Both the position numbers and the translations under genes were made by a program. The notes beneath the pieces are model-generated. The model did not search any database. It saw nothing but the letters and a program-made list of their open reading frames with translations, and had not been told where the DNA came from. A stretch of DNA of 64,000 nucleotides from a virus: the IMG/VR virus record IMGVR_UViG_3300040801_004034, positions 124,001-188,000 of that record; one strand, given 5' to 3'. Each line of letters starts with the position of its first letter. Within the stretch, counting starts at the first letter, position 1. Below are positions 52,142 to 60,853 of this stretch, piece by piece.

Positions 52142-52348
52142 CTATTTAAATTGTGTATCCATGTTGATATTAAACGAACGGAAAACATAGTATAGTGATC
52201 CGATGTAAAATATCACCCAAGTACTCCATGTTGCAAAAACGAAACTATTCCAAGGTAGTTCATATATCACACCTGTAGACCACAGGGTAGCAAAAAACAT
52301 CAATATGGAAATGAATTTATGTTTATGTTTTAAAAATCGTCGTATCAT
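52142..52348 (-). CDS. Small membrane protein, 68 aa
   Basis: Two hydrophobic segments (FISILMFFATLWSTGVIY; FVFATWSTWVIFYIGSLYY). AGGAAC promoter just upstream (52357-52374). Unknown. Confidence 0.68.
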   Translation of the reverse strand: MIRRFLKHKHKFISILMFFATLWSTGVIYELPWNSFVFATWSTWVIFYIGSLYYVFRSFNINMDTQFK

Positions 52349-52352
52349 ATGT

Positions 52353-53135
52353 TTATATTACTGTTGTTCCTTTTTTACATCTACCTTTGAACCACCCGTT
52401 TGGTATTTCAGTTTTGGTTAAATCAACTTGTTTCATTGTTACACCATTGGTAATCCAATTTGTTCCTTTCTTCGCTTCACTCATTCTTTTTCTTGTACTA
52501 GTCTTTTTTGCAATACCTTTCTGTTTTATGCTTATTTTACGTTTAACATCATCAGGACGCTGTTTACCATAATGACCATTATTCGCGCCTTTATTTTTAC
52601 CTTTCATGCTTTGTGAGATTTTTCTACAATGATCTTTAGAAAATTTCTTGCCTTTGTTAGTACCGGTTCGACCAATATTTGTTTCACTTATTCTTTTTTT
52701 ATGTCTTTCAGTCATTCCTCTCACCCAACCTTCAGGTATATTTTTCAGTTTACACCATTTTTCATTATTACCATCGTTTATTAATACTAAACCATCACGT
52801 GCATGTTTCATACTTTCTCGCCATCGAACCCTGTAATACTCAAACATTCTTGATGATGTAATACGACCTACACCGTTAATACCAGTTTTAAAAAAAGATA
52901 AAGCGGATAGAGCTCTTAACATTTTATAATACTCAACAGAGCCTTTTATTTGCATTTTTACTAGTAGTAAATGCGCAATAAAATGTTCTCTCGGAGATAA
53001 TAAAACTATATTACTATGTTTATTATCTCCACCAATACTTTTTGGTATAATATGATGTCTTTCAGCATGGCATGATGTTGATGGATCTGATTTGCGTTTT
53101 TTGACAAGTGATTTGTAAACAGTATGATAATTCAT
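52353..53135 (-). CDS. HNH homing endonuclease
   Basis: 260 aa. AERHHIIPKSIGGDNKHSNI and LSPREHFIAHLLLVKM form the HNH core; NUMOD3-like repeats (HKKRISETNIGRTG, CRKISQSMKGKNKG) follow. A relative of the gene at 10861, inserted here among RNA-metabolism genes, between a membrane-protein gene and an RNA ligase. Confidence 0.87.
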   Translation of the reverse strand: MNYHTVYKSLVKKRKSDPSTSCHAERHHIIPKSIGGDNKHSNIVLLSPREHFIAHLLLVKMQIKGSVEYYKMLRALSALSFFKTGINGVGRITSSRMFEYYRVRWRESMKHARDGLVLINDGNNEKWCKLKNIPEGWVRGMTERHKKRISETNIGRTGTNKGKKFSKDHCRKISQSMKGKNKGANNGHYGKQRPDDVKRKISIKQKGIAKKTSTRKRMSEAKKGTNWITNGVTMKQVDLTKTEIPNGWFKGRCKKGTTVI

Positions 53136-53149
53136 ACTATTATTTATAT

Positions 53150-54160
53150 TCAGCTTTCGGTATACTGGTAATTGATCGTTTTGAAGCTTAGATCTTTGTT
53201 AAGTCGTTCACTATAAAGATGATTGCGAAGTCTCCATACAAGCCCTTCAGCAGTTGCACCATTAGCATACTTCACTTTCTTCGCTTCTTCGACAAGATCA
53301 TCAGCTGTTTCCCATTTGAATGGACCTTCATAGTAAAGATCAACCATAGGAATACCAAGCGTAGTGCAGATTTGAACTGATTCATTCCAGTCGCAAAGAA
53401 TACGACGATCAAGCTTCCAAACATTGAACACCCGGGCGTCAACACCTTTAAGCTTTTCTGGATTCTTTTGAATACCTTCACCTACAAGCTCCAACTGGAG
53501 ACCAATACCCACAGGTAGCTTCTCTTTAAGGTTGTACTTGAATACAGGTTGCCAATATTTGCTGTTTCCTGATTCTTTGATTTCGAGATTACGAGAGCAA
53601 ACTTTGAAACCGTCTTCGGCATGATTAACGATAGTTACAGAACTACCATCATGCTTAACAGTTGCAACAACATCTCGCCCTTTCATCATTTCGATAATAT
53701 CAGGCATATTCTCAAGACGTTCTTCATCGGTCTTTGGTACAAGATGTGTCGGAAACGACCCAGCTACGTCACCACTTTCATACGATACAGGTTTTTCGTA
53801 TTTCTCAACACCGAGATATTCACCCACATCAGTATCAATCAAATCATTCGGGTCGACATCATAATAGCTTGCTGGGAGATATTTCATAAGCTCACCAAGA
53901 GGCATAATTAGTCCATTGCTGTATTCACCACGAAGCTTGATAATATTAATCCTGAACTTCTTATTTTCTAGGAAGCTGAATTCTGGTTTATCTTTCGGCG
54001 CAATAGTATCGACCGGGATATAAACGACGAGATCATCCACTTTGAAATCAACTGCGCTAATTACACGCCAGCTGAGACCATACATCTTAAAGATGGTGAG
54101 TGAATCTGCATTTGGATGCTCAATAACATCCGAGATTTTTTGTATTGTTGCTAGTTTCAT
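53150..54160 (-). CDS. RNA ligase, DRB0094 type (Rnl5)
   Basis: 336 aa. N-terminal OB-like domain (residues 1-110: HPNADSLTIFKMYGLSWRVI) and a nucleotidyltransferase domain with lysine motif VKHDGSS at Lys 169, LELVGEGIQKNP (motif IIIa-like), EGLVWR and LSFKTIN (motif V). Family members join 5'-phosphate to 3'-OH RNA ends in duplex-like contexts. Second RNA ligase beside the one at 54501. Confidence 0.9.
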   Translation of the reverse strand: MKLATIQKISDVIEHPNADSLTIFKMYGLSWRVISAVDFKVDDLVVYIPVDTIAPKDKPEFSFLENKKFRINIIKLRGEYSNGLIMPLGELMKYLPASYYDVDPNDLIDTDVGEYLGVEKYEKPVSYESGDVAGSFPTHLVPKTDEERLENMPDIIEMMKGRDVVATVKHDGSSVTIVNHAEDGFKVCSRNLEIKESGNSKYWQPVFKYNLKEKLPVGIGLQLELVGEGIQKNPEKLKGVDARVFNVWKLDRRILCDWNESVQICTTLGIPMVDLYYEGPFKWETADDLVEEAKKVKYANGATAEGLVWRLRNHLYSERLNKDLSFKTINYQYTES

Positions 54161-54169
54161 ATTATATTT

Positions 54170-54511
54170 TTATTTTTGTTTCTTGTAGTTAACAAAGTCT
54201 CTACGTAAAACATTTCCAGTTTTTTGAAAATTTCTGATGAACATTAAGTTGTAGTTTTTTAGACTCTTCTGTTTATCGTAATACCCGAATACCTTTGCAT
54301 TAAATTTTACAACATCACCTGAACGGAATTTAAAGCCAGCAGGTGCAGTGATCCAAACATGATCTGCAACATCAATATCTTTATGTATCACGTCTTTAAT
54401 CAAAAGATAATGACCACCGATCTTGCGTGGATTAATTGTTTGTATAGTTGCAGTTACTTCGATCAATTGACCTTTGAACTGCTCCATTGCTTCTCTGAAT
54501 TTACTTTTCAT
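54170..54511 (-). CDS. OB-fold-like protein, 113 aa
   Basis: LIEVTATIQTINPRKIGGHY, DHVWITAPAGFKFRSGD, VVKFNAKVFGY: beta-barrel pattern with basic C-terminus. Lies between and overlaps an RNA ligase gene, so may bind RNA. Unassigned. Confidence 0.7.
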   Translation of the reverse strand: MKSKFREAMEQFKGQLIEVTATIQTINPRKIGGHYLLIKDVIHKDIDVADHVWITAPAGFKFRSGDVVKFNAKVFGYYDKQKSLKNYNLMFIRNFQKTGNVLRRDFVNYKKQK

Positions 54512-55598
54512 CCAATACTGATTTGATTATTTTTTTGATTGTTTGGTTTGGTATTTCCATTCCTTTACGTTTCTTAAATGCAACATCTTTCCATGGATTT
54601 CTGTACGTCATTTGCATTAAGAACGCAAAATCCTTATCCGAAAGATTTTTGTGCATTTGTGCATATTCATCGATTTTGTTGATTGAAACATCAACAGATT
54701 TTTTAACTTCATCTAGATTTTGAACAAGTTCCTCAACCATGCACCAGCATTCATAATCAAATGTGTTTTTGATATATTTTTTAAATGCTTTGAATGATGG
54801 AAAATCCTGATCAGCATAAAGATTAAGAATATTCTTTTCAGTTGCATTTGATTTAAACGAATGTAACTTGAGATACTCTGCTGATTTTACTTTCCATAAA
54901 TCATTACCTTGGTATATGACACAACCTTCAATACCAGATGCTTTTTCGATCGTAGATAGAAGTTCGCTCAGGTCATTGAACTCATATTTCTTCGGACGTG
55001 GCACAAGCATCTCCATTGCAAATGAATCAAGCATTACCTGAGATTCTAGCTCGTATGTATTCTTGTTAATTGCTCCGATCAGATACAAATCGATTTCGGG
55101 GTAGTCCAAAACAATCCGCTGATTAGGTGTTACAATTTCGAAAAGTAATGATAAATGAGTATGGTTCTGCATCCAAGGACGGATGTTATAGTACTTGTCA
55201 AGAGCAACATCGAAATCAGCGCTATTGTCTAAAGTAACGTAGCTTTCAGTACCTCTGGTACGAACGTTGAACATGTTCTCACATGCATCGACAATCATTA
55301 ACGAGCCATCCTCTTTAGATACAATTCTCGAATCTAACAGATCAGTTGGAGGCGGAAAGTTACCAGGGTTTTCACCAAAATTAACGAACTTAGGAAAGCC
55401 GCAGCTTAAGGGCTGAAAATCTGACTTACGGTAAATAAGTGAGCGTAAAAATTTATTTTCCTGCGTCCATTCGACACTAGGCAGACCTGGAGTAATTAAA
55501 CATGCCTCATCGCCAAAGAATGTAATATCTCTTTGTATAAATTCCTCGATTGGTACACTTTTGAGTGCAGCCTCTACGCGTTTTTGTGCTAAGTTCAT
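54501..55598 (-). CDS. RNA ligase 1, T4 Rnl1 type
   Basis: 365 aa (T4: 374). Adenylation motif SKEDGSL with Lys 95, LLFEIVTPNQRIVLDY (motif III), IEGCVIY (IV), LWKVKSAEYLKLH (V). In T4 this enzyme re-joins tRNA cut in the anticodon loop by host PrrC. With a kinase-like protein and an insertion-bearing tRNA-Lys in the same genome, tRNA repair or splicing is a natural role. Confidence 0.92.
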   Translation of the reverse strand: MNLAQKRVEAALKSVPIEEFIQRDITFFGDEACLITPGLPSVEWTQENKFLRSLIYRKSDFQPLSCGFPKFVNFGENPGNFPPPTDLLDSRIVSKEDGSLMIVDACENMFNVRTRGTESYVTLDNSADFDVALDKYYNIRPWMQNHTHLSLLFEIVTPNQRIVLDYPEIDLYLIGAINKNTYELESQVMLDSFAMEMLVPRPKKYEFNDLSELLSTIEKASGIEGCVIYQGNDLWKVKSAEYLKLHSFKSNATEKNILNLYADQDFPSFKAFKKYIKNTFDYECWCMVEELVQNLDEVKKSVDVSINKIDEYAQMHKNLSDKDFAFLMQMTYRNPWKDVAFKKRKGMEIPNQTIKKIIKSVLDEK

Positions 55599-55888
55599 AC
55601 TAACTCCAAGCTATAATTTGCTCCCCGTTTATTGAATTTGAACACCCCTTTAACAACCCCGTTAACCATATGCGGTACAACCTTTTCAAACTCTGCTAAT
55701 CTGAATGTGTATACAGTTCCACGAACACCAACATGTTTAAATTTGAAGTTACATGCTGATCGACCTCGATTTGCTCCCACAAATTCAAGCTCAGCTGGAA
55801 AGGGTCCAGGAATCTCAAGCATTTCATACCCGCCATAACTTTCATAGGTTAAGTATTCGTTTTTTTCTTTGTTGTATGGTACTTTCAT
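55595..55888 (-). CDS. Hypothetical protein, 97 aa
   Basis: LEFVGANRGRSACNFKFKHV; beta-rich. Its stop overlaps the ligase start. Unknown. Confidence 0.68.
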   Translation of the reverse strand: MKVPYNKEKNEYLTYESYGGYEMLEIPGPFPAELEFVGANRGRSACNFKFKHVGVRGTVYTFRLAEFEKVVPHMVNGVVKGVFKFNKRGANYSLELV

Positions 55889-55889
55889 A

Positions 55890-56222
55890 TTATTTTTTTC
55901 TAATTGGAATTAATGGTACTGGTGATGCTTTACAATCACATGAGAAATCTTTTGTTTTGTCAAATTCTTTTTTACAAACCGTACATTGCCAAATGTTCCA
56001 ATGTATTTTGCGTTCGTATTTTTCTTCTAATAATGCCTCTGATGGCCACTTTGGTGGATCAACTTGACTTTTTGGTGGAATATAACTACCTGTTCGAACA
56101 GGTTCATTATGACAATCGCATGGACATTTATGATTTTTACGAATCTTTACAAATATCCACAAAGCTATCGGCAATAAAGCAACAGCAATTGGACTACAAC
56201 TTGAACATGCTAAAACGATCAT
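55890..56222 (-). CDS. Membrane-anchored Cys-rich protein, 110 aa
   Basis: N-terminal membrane helix (SPIAVALLPIALWIFVKI), then CPCDCH and CTVC...CDCK, a possible zinc site facing the cytoplasm. Unknown. Confidence 0.68.
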   Translation of the reverse strand: MIVLACSSCSPIAVALLPIALWIFVKIRKNHKCPCDCHNEPVRTGSYIPPKSQVDPPKWPSEALLEEKYERKIHWNIWQCTVCKKEFDKTKDFSCDCKASPVPLIPIRKK

Positions 56223-56431
56223 ACTTCTTTAAATTCAATTTCAAATGTTGCAAGGCTATATTTTTCACCCGGTAAATTGCGACGAATGTTTACTAAATCA
56301 TATTCAGCTTCCTCTTTATCTGATTTGAGATGTTTAAGCGGAACGGTTGGTGAAAAATATCCTCCCATTCGATGCGAGCAATAGTAAAACCCATCACAAT
56401 CACGTTTGATGCAATACTGTTTAATAATCAT
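56219..56431 (-). CDS. Hypothetical protein, 70 aa
   Basis: MIIKQYCIKRDCDGFYYCSH; Cys-rich start, charged end. AGGAAC-type promoter upstream (AGGAACATCATTATTAT). Unknown. Confidence 0.65.
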   Translation of the reverse strand: MIIKQYCIKRDCDGFYYCSHRMGGYFSPTVPLKHLKSDKEEAEYDLVNIRRNLPGEKYSLATFEIEFKEV

Positions 56432-56455
56432 ACAGCAATAATAATGATGTTCCTT

Positions 56456-57265
56456 TTATTGGAATTGTGTGTCGTGACTTAAAAAATGTTGTGTAATAAC
56501 ACCATTTTGTATAATTGCATAGCTCATTTGCATACAGTCAATACAGTAGTTTTTTAAACCAATCCCATTTTTCTTTTCTCGTTTGATTTTACTGTTAATT
56601 GTAGTATGACCAACAACTTGTCTTACTTCATCAAGGGGCACGAATTCATAATTCCAATCAAGCCAAACAGGGCTCCCAACATCGCTCAGACCCATCCGAC
56701 ATGCACCGACATCCCATATCCAATGACCAGCTTCAAACATAAAATGATGTTTTGTTTTATCCCAGTCATCACTCAAACGTTGGATATTATCCAGTTCGCT
56801 CATGAATGGTTTAAAATGTGATGTGTGAAATCCTGCATGTGAAACAACAATATCATCACCGATTTGTGTACAAAGCTTTAGCGATTCAACCCATTTTGGA
56901 TCGATATCCTTATTAAAAGTTTTTGCTTTACTTTTTGACCAACCAGAGCAAAAATAGTCTGAATTTGATTTAGTGTTGATATAGTTTTTATTATATGATG
57001 CTAAGTATGCAACATCATGATTACCAACATGCCAAATAGCGCGATCACCAAATTCTTCAAACCGTTCTCTGATCCATTCACATGTTGCACCAACACCATA
57101 TATAATTGCTCCGTCTGGTGTTCTGAATGTATCGAAATAGTCACCGTTAAAGATTACAATCTCCCAATCACGTTCAGCTTCTAATACGAGGTCAGCAAAG
57201 CCACCAATGTTTTGGTGTATGTCCGGAATTACTAGTACTTTTGTTTCTTTTGATATTTTTCTCAT
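56456..57265 (-). CDS. Metallophosphoesterase, PPP-like
   Basis: 269 aa. LVIPDIHQNIG, IFNGDYFD, WHVGNHDVA, VVSHAGFH and VVGHTTI make up the full calcineurin-type site, closest to phage lambda-type protein phosphatases and bis-tetraphosphatase-like enzymes. Substrate unknown. The upstream gene overlaps its start by about 70 bases. Confidence 0.87.
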   Translation of the reverse strand: MRKISKETKVLVIPDIHQNIGGFADLVLEAERDWEIVIFNGDYFDTFRTPDGAIIYGVGATCEWIRERFEEFGDRAIWHVGNHDVAYLASYNKNYINTKSNSDYFCSGWSKSKAKTFNKDIDPKWVESLKLCTQIGDDIVVSHAGFHTSHFKPFMSELDNIQRLSDDWDKTKHHFMFEAGHWIWDVGACRMGLSDVGSPVWLDWNYEFVPLDEVRQVVGHTTINSKIKREKKNGIGLKNYCIDCMQMSYAIIQNGVITQHFLSHDTQFQ

Positions 57266-57386
57266 TTTCTTTTAATCTCTCAATAAGTTGTTCGTCAATT
57301 TCTGCAGTTATTGTTCTCTGCATATCTTCTCGTGCTTCATCATCATTAAAGACAATACGCAACACTTCAAGACTATTATCTTCCAT
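57192..57386 (-). CDS. Hypothetical protein, 64 aa
   Basis: MEDNSLEVLRIVFNDDEARE, acidic helix then a basic end. The last 25 codons overlap the phosphoesterase gene in another frame, an unusually long overlap; the C-terminal part may be non-functional. Confidence 0.55.
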   Translation of the reverse strand: MEDNSLEVLRIVFNDDEAREDMQRTITAEIDEQLIERLKENEKNIKRNKSTSNSGHTPKHWWLC

Positions 57387-57410
57387 TCACTTATTATACA
57401 TTAACAACCA

Positions 57411-57626
57411 CTAATTTCCAGTAATTTTAATACTATGAAAGCTGTTCATTGATCTAGTAAACCCCTTTTCATCCCGTGCAAGAAACGCAGCAGTAGGGGC
57501 ATGCCATTCAACAACACCTACAAAGATTGGATTCTTATAATCGTTACGCACTTCGCAGGTAATTTTATCACCTGCGCATACTTCTTGACCATTATCAGCA
57601 AATATTCCAGTTTGTTTATATTTCAT
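57411..57626 (-). CDS. YopX-like small protein, 71 aa
   Basis: IFADNGQEVCAGDKITCEVR and GVVEWHAPTAAFLARDEKG follow the pattern of YopX-like phage proteins (D-x-G-x-x-V..GD, then a W/G strand). Function unknown. Confidence 0.68.
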   Translation of the reverse strand: MKYKQTGIFADNGQEVCAGDKITCEVRNDYKNPIFVGVVEWHAPTAAFLARDEKGFTRSMNSFHSIKITGN

Positions 57627-57994
57627 GATTGGTGCTGAAAGCTATGCAGGTAACATTCTATATTCCTTTTACCTACTGGGTTCATACTATGACACATCCA
57701 ATCTGATGTTAAATCAATATTTTTGTTCATGCAGAATTTTACTAACCACTTTGCACAATCATAACCTGTCTTCTCGAGATCTCCATTCGCATTATCACCT
57801 GCAGCATAATGAACATCAGCTAGATCATGATCGAATGAGATAAAGTCTGGAAGTTCATTATATAAAATGAAGTGATCACTGATAGTTTTTACAAACTCAT
57901 CATAATTACGGACAATTGTCCATGTACCAACATCTGGCAATTTCACATGGGTTGTGAATTGCGGGCTTCGTATATCATCTAAAAATAAGTTCAT
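57623..57994 (-). CDS. Cyclic-phosphate-processing receiver-like protein
   Basis: 123 aa. MNLFLDDIRSP, TWTIVRNYDEF, ISFDHDLADVH, GYDCAKWLV and HSMNPVGKRNIECYL match the small receiver-like family predicted to process cyclic phosphates at RNA ends. That fits the RNA ligases and kinase-like protein nearby; the role is a prediction for the family too. Confidence 0.78.
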   Translation of the reverse strand: MNLFLDDIRSPQFTTHVKLPDVGTWTIVRNYDEFVKTISDHFILYNELPDFISFDHDLADVHYAAGDNANGDLEKTGYDCAKWLVKFCMNKNIDLTSDWMCHSMNPVGKRNIECYLHSFQHQS

Positions 57995-58308
57995 TGCATA
58001 ACCTCAATTATATAACATGAGTTCATAGTATTCAACACAGTTTCTGTTTTATTATCTTGTGGTACAATCTTTGTAACTGGAGACGATGTAAACAGACCAA
58101 GCGATTCAACACCATTGCGTTCTTCCCGTAGCACCCAAATAGATTTACCAACTTCAACATCCATTAATAATATACCTTTGATGGAATATTCAACCGGTAC
58201 ACCATTAAATCTAGCTCCATCAACTTCTGATAAAGTGTCATTTTCGGTGTAATTTTCATCACTGATATGTTTCTTTTTATAAAGTTTAACTGTTTGTAAT
58301 TTTTTCAT
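57991..58308 (-). CDS. Hypothetical protein, 105 aa
   Basis: GILLMDVEVGKSIWVLREER, TSSPVTKIVPQD: a beta-barrel-like protein of the kind often found in phage accessory regions. Four-base overlaps on both sides. Confidence 0.7.
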   Translation of the reverse strand: MKKLQTVKLYKKKHISDENYTENDTLSEVDGARFNGVPVEYSIKGILLMDVEVGKSIWVLREERNGVESLGLFTSSPVTKIVPQDNKTETVLNTMNSCYIIEVMQ

Positions 58309-58691
58309 ATTTTTCTAAGTTCGTTGTTAAAACACTCCCATGCTACTGCTGAATTGATCGCAGCTCTGAGTGTAGGTCTCTTTTCCCCTTCACCAACCGA
58401 AACACCAAACATATCACGTTGTTCAGAACCTGCTTCCTCCAAAAAATCCAAGCGTTGTGTATCATTCAACGAATATCGAGCATAGTGCTCATCACGTAAA
58501 ATAGTCGCTCGTTCTTTTGTTTCAAATGGTCCGATAACTTTGTAATTATGCGTCGGGTCCATGTAATAGAAACCAACTGTGGTGAAACCTGCACTTATTT
58601 CAAGATCAGTGGGATCATCACAGTTTATCAATTCAAGTATTTCACTATAATTGCTGTTTATACTTCTTGTTCTATGTTGGTTAACTTCCAT
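58305..58691 (-). CDS. Hypothetical protein, 128 aa
   Basis: DTQRLDFLEEAG and PTLRAAINSAV resemble short phage proteins that contain a TDxxRLDFLE start-like module (compare TDKQRMDWL at 12258). Unknown. Confidence 0.68.
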   Translation of the reverse strand: MEVNQHRTRSINSNYSEILELINCDDPTDLEISAGFTTVGFYYMDPTHNYKVIGPFETKERATILRDEHYARYSLNDTQRLDFLEEAGSEQRDMFGVSVGEGEKRPTLRAAINSAVAWECFNNELRKI

Positions 58692-59191
58692 TACTTTGTT
58701 ATTATTTCGTATTCTGTTAAGTCTGTAAACCCCATCCTACCGTAACAACGTTTAGTATATGCTTTACCACCATCCACAGATGTCTCACCACAGACACATG
58801 TTACAAAATCATGTTGATGTTTTGATTCGATTATTGTATGACATACATTACATTCAACTTTGTTATGTAAGATCTCTTTTCGGGTTGTTTCACAATAAAG
58901 AACAATTTTGTTAATATCATCTTTTTTGACAGCTTTACGGATTTGTACACAGGTTTTATGAATAGATTTTGCTTCTTGAAATTGTTTCTTTGTAAGAAGC
59001 TTCTTTTCCGGTGCAAGAGTAGCATACTCAATAAGTGATATATGGTTGATATAGTTTATAGTATCTTCGGTAACACCATATCTGAGACTCAAACTAAGCT
59101 GTTTAAACAAAAATATAGCATCATCAACAACTTTTGATATTGTCTCTACATATTGCTTGTCATAAAGCTGTTTAATTGAATTGCTCATCAC
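58691..59191 (-). CDS. Zinc-binding hypothetical protein, 166 aa
   Basis: Helical N-terminal 100 residues; C-terminal ECNVCHTIIESKHQHDFVTC, then VCGETSVDGGKAYTKRCYG, a zinc ribbon followed by a conserved SVDGG-type end seen in phage proteins. Function unknown. Confidence 0.72.
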   Translation of the reverse strand: MMSNSIKQLYDKQYVETISKVVDDAIFLFKQLSLSLRYGVTEDTINYINHISLIEYATLAPEKKLLTKKQFQEAKSIHKTCVQIRKAVKKDDINKIVLYCETTRKEILHNKVECNVCHTIIESKHQHDFVTCVCGETSVDGGKAYTKRCYGRMGFTDLTEYEIITK

Positions 59192-59400
59192 TTAATTATA
59201 AACGTGTGCCTGGTCTCGACAAACTGTATGATTTTGTAATATTCATTCAAATCTTTATTCGGGTTGAGATGAATGCTCCTACCTATACCAGTTTTTAATG
59301 CACCCATCGCCATGCCTGGTGATTTATATGTAACTCTACCTTTGTATGACTGTATTAGCTCATCATTAGCTAAATTAACAATTGCATATCTAGTCTTCAT
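59188..59400 (-). CDS. Hypothetical protein, 70 aa
   Basis: MKTRYAIVNLANDELIQSYK. Start at ATG 59400, overlapping the previous stop. Unknown. Confidence 0.65.
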   Translation of the reverse strand: MKTRYAIVNLANDELIQSYKGRVTYKSPGMAMGALKTGIGRSIHLNPNKDLNEYYKIIQFVETRHTFIIK

Positions 59401-59605
59401 GATTGAAATCAAATGATTTGTTCATCCCTGCTACATAACCATGAATGTAATCATCATTGATACCTAGAGCTTGAAAGTATGTTGCCTCAATACCAACCTC
59501 TTGGAGTAGAAGTTGTTTACTCCTCACTTCTGAATGTATACAGAGCCATAGTGCTGACCCTAAAAATGCAATTACTGCAATTATAACTTTTGTTTCTGTA
59601 TTCAT
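59390..59605 (-). CDS. Small membrane-anchored protein, 71 aa
   Basis: N-terminal membrane helix (KVIIAVIAFLGSALWLCI), then a soluble tail with DDYIHGYVAGMNKSFD. Unknown. It follows the denV stop closely. Confidence 0.68.
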   Translation of the reverse strand: MNTETKVIIAVIAFLGSALWLCIHSEVRSKQLLLQEVGIEATYFQALGINDDYIHGYVAGMNKSFDFNHED

Positions 59606-59606
59606 A

Positions 59607-60026
59607 TTATTTTCCGTTTGTTAATTCATCAACGACATTACGTAATTTACTACGTTTTACAATGCGAGCCATGTTTAAATAGTGATCTTCCGGGCTTGGT
59701 TGCCAATTATTATACCATACATCTGGTAAACTACAAGCAGATCCTAAGATTTTTTCATATTGCTCATGATTAAGATTGTAGTTTCTGTGTATGAGTTCAT
59801 GATAAATTGTAAAATACCGTCTTGATAACCACTGTAACTTATTGTAAAAGAATTTGTTATGGCCTGTATTAAGACAATACTGCTCAGGTATGTCAACATC
59901 TTCTACTGTTTTACCTTTTTCGATAAGCTTTCTTACCGCGGTAAAGATGCGAGGCAGTTCTTTATATTCTGCCATCAAATGTTTATTTGTAAGATACCCG
60001 GGTGATATTGTATTAATCCTCGTCAT
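59607..60026 (-). CDS. denV: Endonuclease V, pyrimidine-dimer glycosylase
   Basis: 139 aa (T4: 138). MTRINTISPGYLTNKHLMAE and YKELPRIFTAVRKLIEKG match T4 DenV, including Thr2 (the nucleophile after Met removal) and the catalytic Glu in HLMAEYKELPR; FFYNKLQWLSRRY follows. Repairs UV damage by base excision. Confidence 0.94.
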   Translation of the reverse strand: MTRINTISPGYLTNKHLMAEYKELPRIFTAVRKLIEKGKTVEDVDIPEQYCLNTGHNKFFYNKLQWLSRRYFTIYHELIHRNYNLNHEQYEKILGSACSLPDVWYNNWQPSPEDHYLNMARIVKRSKLRNVVDELTNGK

Positions 60027-60246
60027 CTAATTTAAGCATATCTTCAGGTTTAAATGGCCAGCATGGACCATGCTGCGGGTATTGTTTTTCATTTTCGCGC
60101 GCACAGTGCCAGCAAGGCTTCTCCCAATATCTATAAAAATCTAGTTCTCCTGAACCGAATGTCAACCCGGTCCAGTCTTCATCATTATGGATACCACTGC
60201 TTACTTTACAGTTGCCTGGATCAATACACTGTGTTTGCTCACCCAT
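60013..60246 (-). CDS. Hypothetical Cys/His-containing protein, 77 aa
   Basis: MGEQTQCIDPGNCKVSSGIH, later KPCWHCARENEK, HGPCWPF. Likely zinc-binding. The stop lies inside the start of denV and the ATG overlaps the upstream stop. Confidence 0.65.
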   Translation of the reverse strand: MGEQTQCIDPGNCKVSSGIHNDEDWTGLTFGSGELDFYRYWEKPCWHCARENEKQYPQHGPCWPFKPEDMLKLDDED

Positions 60247-60509
60247 TAAAAGAACATCATGCAGATGTTGAATAGAATAACCAGCGTACCTGCTGTAACA
60301 ATAACTGCTACAAGAGCAACTGGCCATGGCATATTTGCATCTGGATTCTCTTGCATGATTTGCAACAGCTTATCGAATGAATGATCGGTCCAAACAGTAA
60401 GTGCTGGGATCAGTCCGAGAATAATTGTAAAAATTGATACGATGACCAATAATTCAATTAGTGTATAACCTTGGCAGGCTTTCAGTTACGCTTTATCCTT
60501 TAGTTTCAT
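60246..60509 (-). pseudogene. Prepilin-like small membrane protein with in-frame TAA
   Basis: From ATG 60509 (overlapping the upstream stop as ATGA) the frame reads MKLKDKA, TAA, then LKACQGYTLIELLVIVSIF, the class III prepilin signal (G, Y, T, L, I, E), with a second membrane helix near the end (VALVAVIVTAGTLVILF). Without readthrough, translation could begin at CTG 60485, which has AAAGGA ten bases upstream. A type IV pilin-like N-terminus in a phage is unexpected. Confidence 0.6.
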
Positions 60510-60841
60510 ATTGTTTTATGTTTTTGTAGAGCATTTTTAATTTGCTCTTGTTCTTGTTTGAGTTTCTCTTGACGAGCTTTCAGTCTTGAAATTTCTTCTT
60601 GTTGTTCACGTTCTTTACGGCGTTCATTCAGATCTAACATTTCAGATCGTGGGTCTATACGTCGACGCTCTACTGTTTCATATTCGATGATAACAAACTC
60701 GAGCTGTTGAAGGCGGCTTCTATTAAACGCATCAGCAGCTTTGACAGCACCCGTGAGTGATTTCCATTGTTTACCGCGGTTATTGATACCATAATCGCCG
60801 AGAAATTTTTCAGTTTTTATATCTTGAACTTTATAAATCAT
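60506..60841 (-). CDS. Hypothetical protein with coiled-coil C-terminus, 111 aa
   Basis: FLGDYGINNRGKQWKSLTGA, then a highly charged helix (KEREQQEEISRLKARQEKLK). An AGGAAC-type promoter lies seven bases before the ATG. Unknown. Confidence 0.7.
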   Translation of the reverse strand: MIYKVQDIKTEKFLGDYGINNRGKQWKSLTGAVKAADAFNRSRLQQLEFVIIEYETVERRRIDPRSEMLDLNERRKEREQQEEISRLKARQEKLKQEQEQIKNALQKHKTI

Positions 60842-60853
60842 AACAGTATTGTA

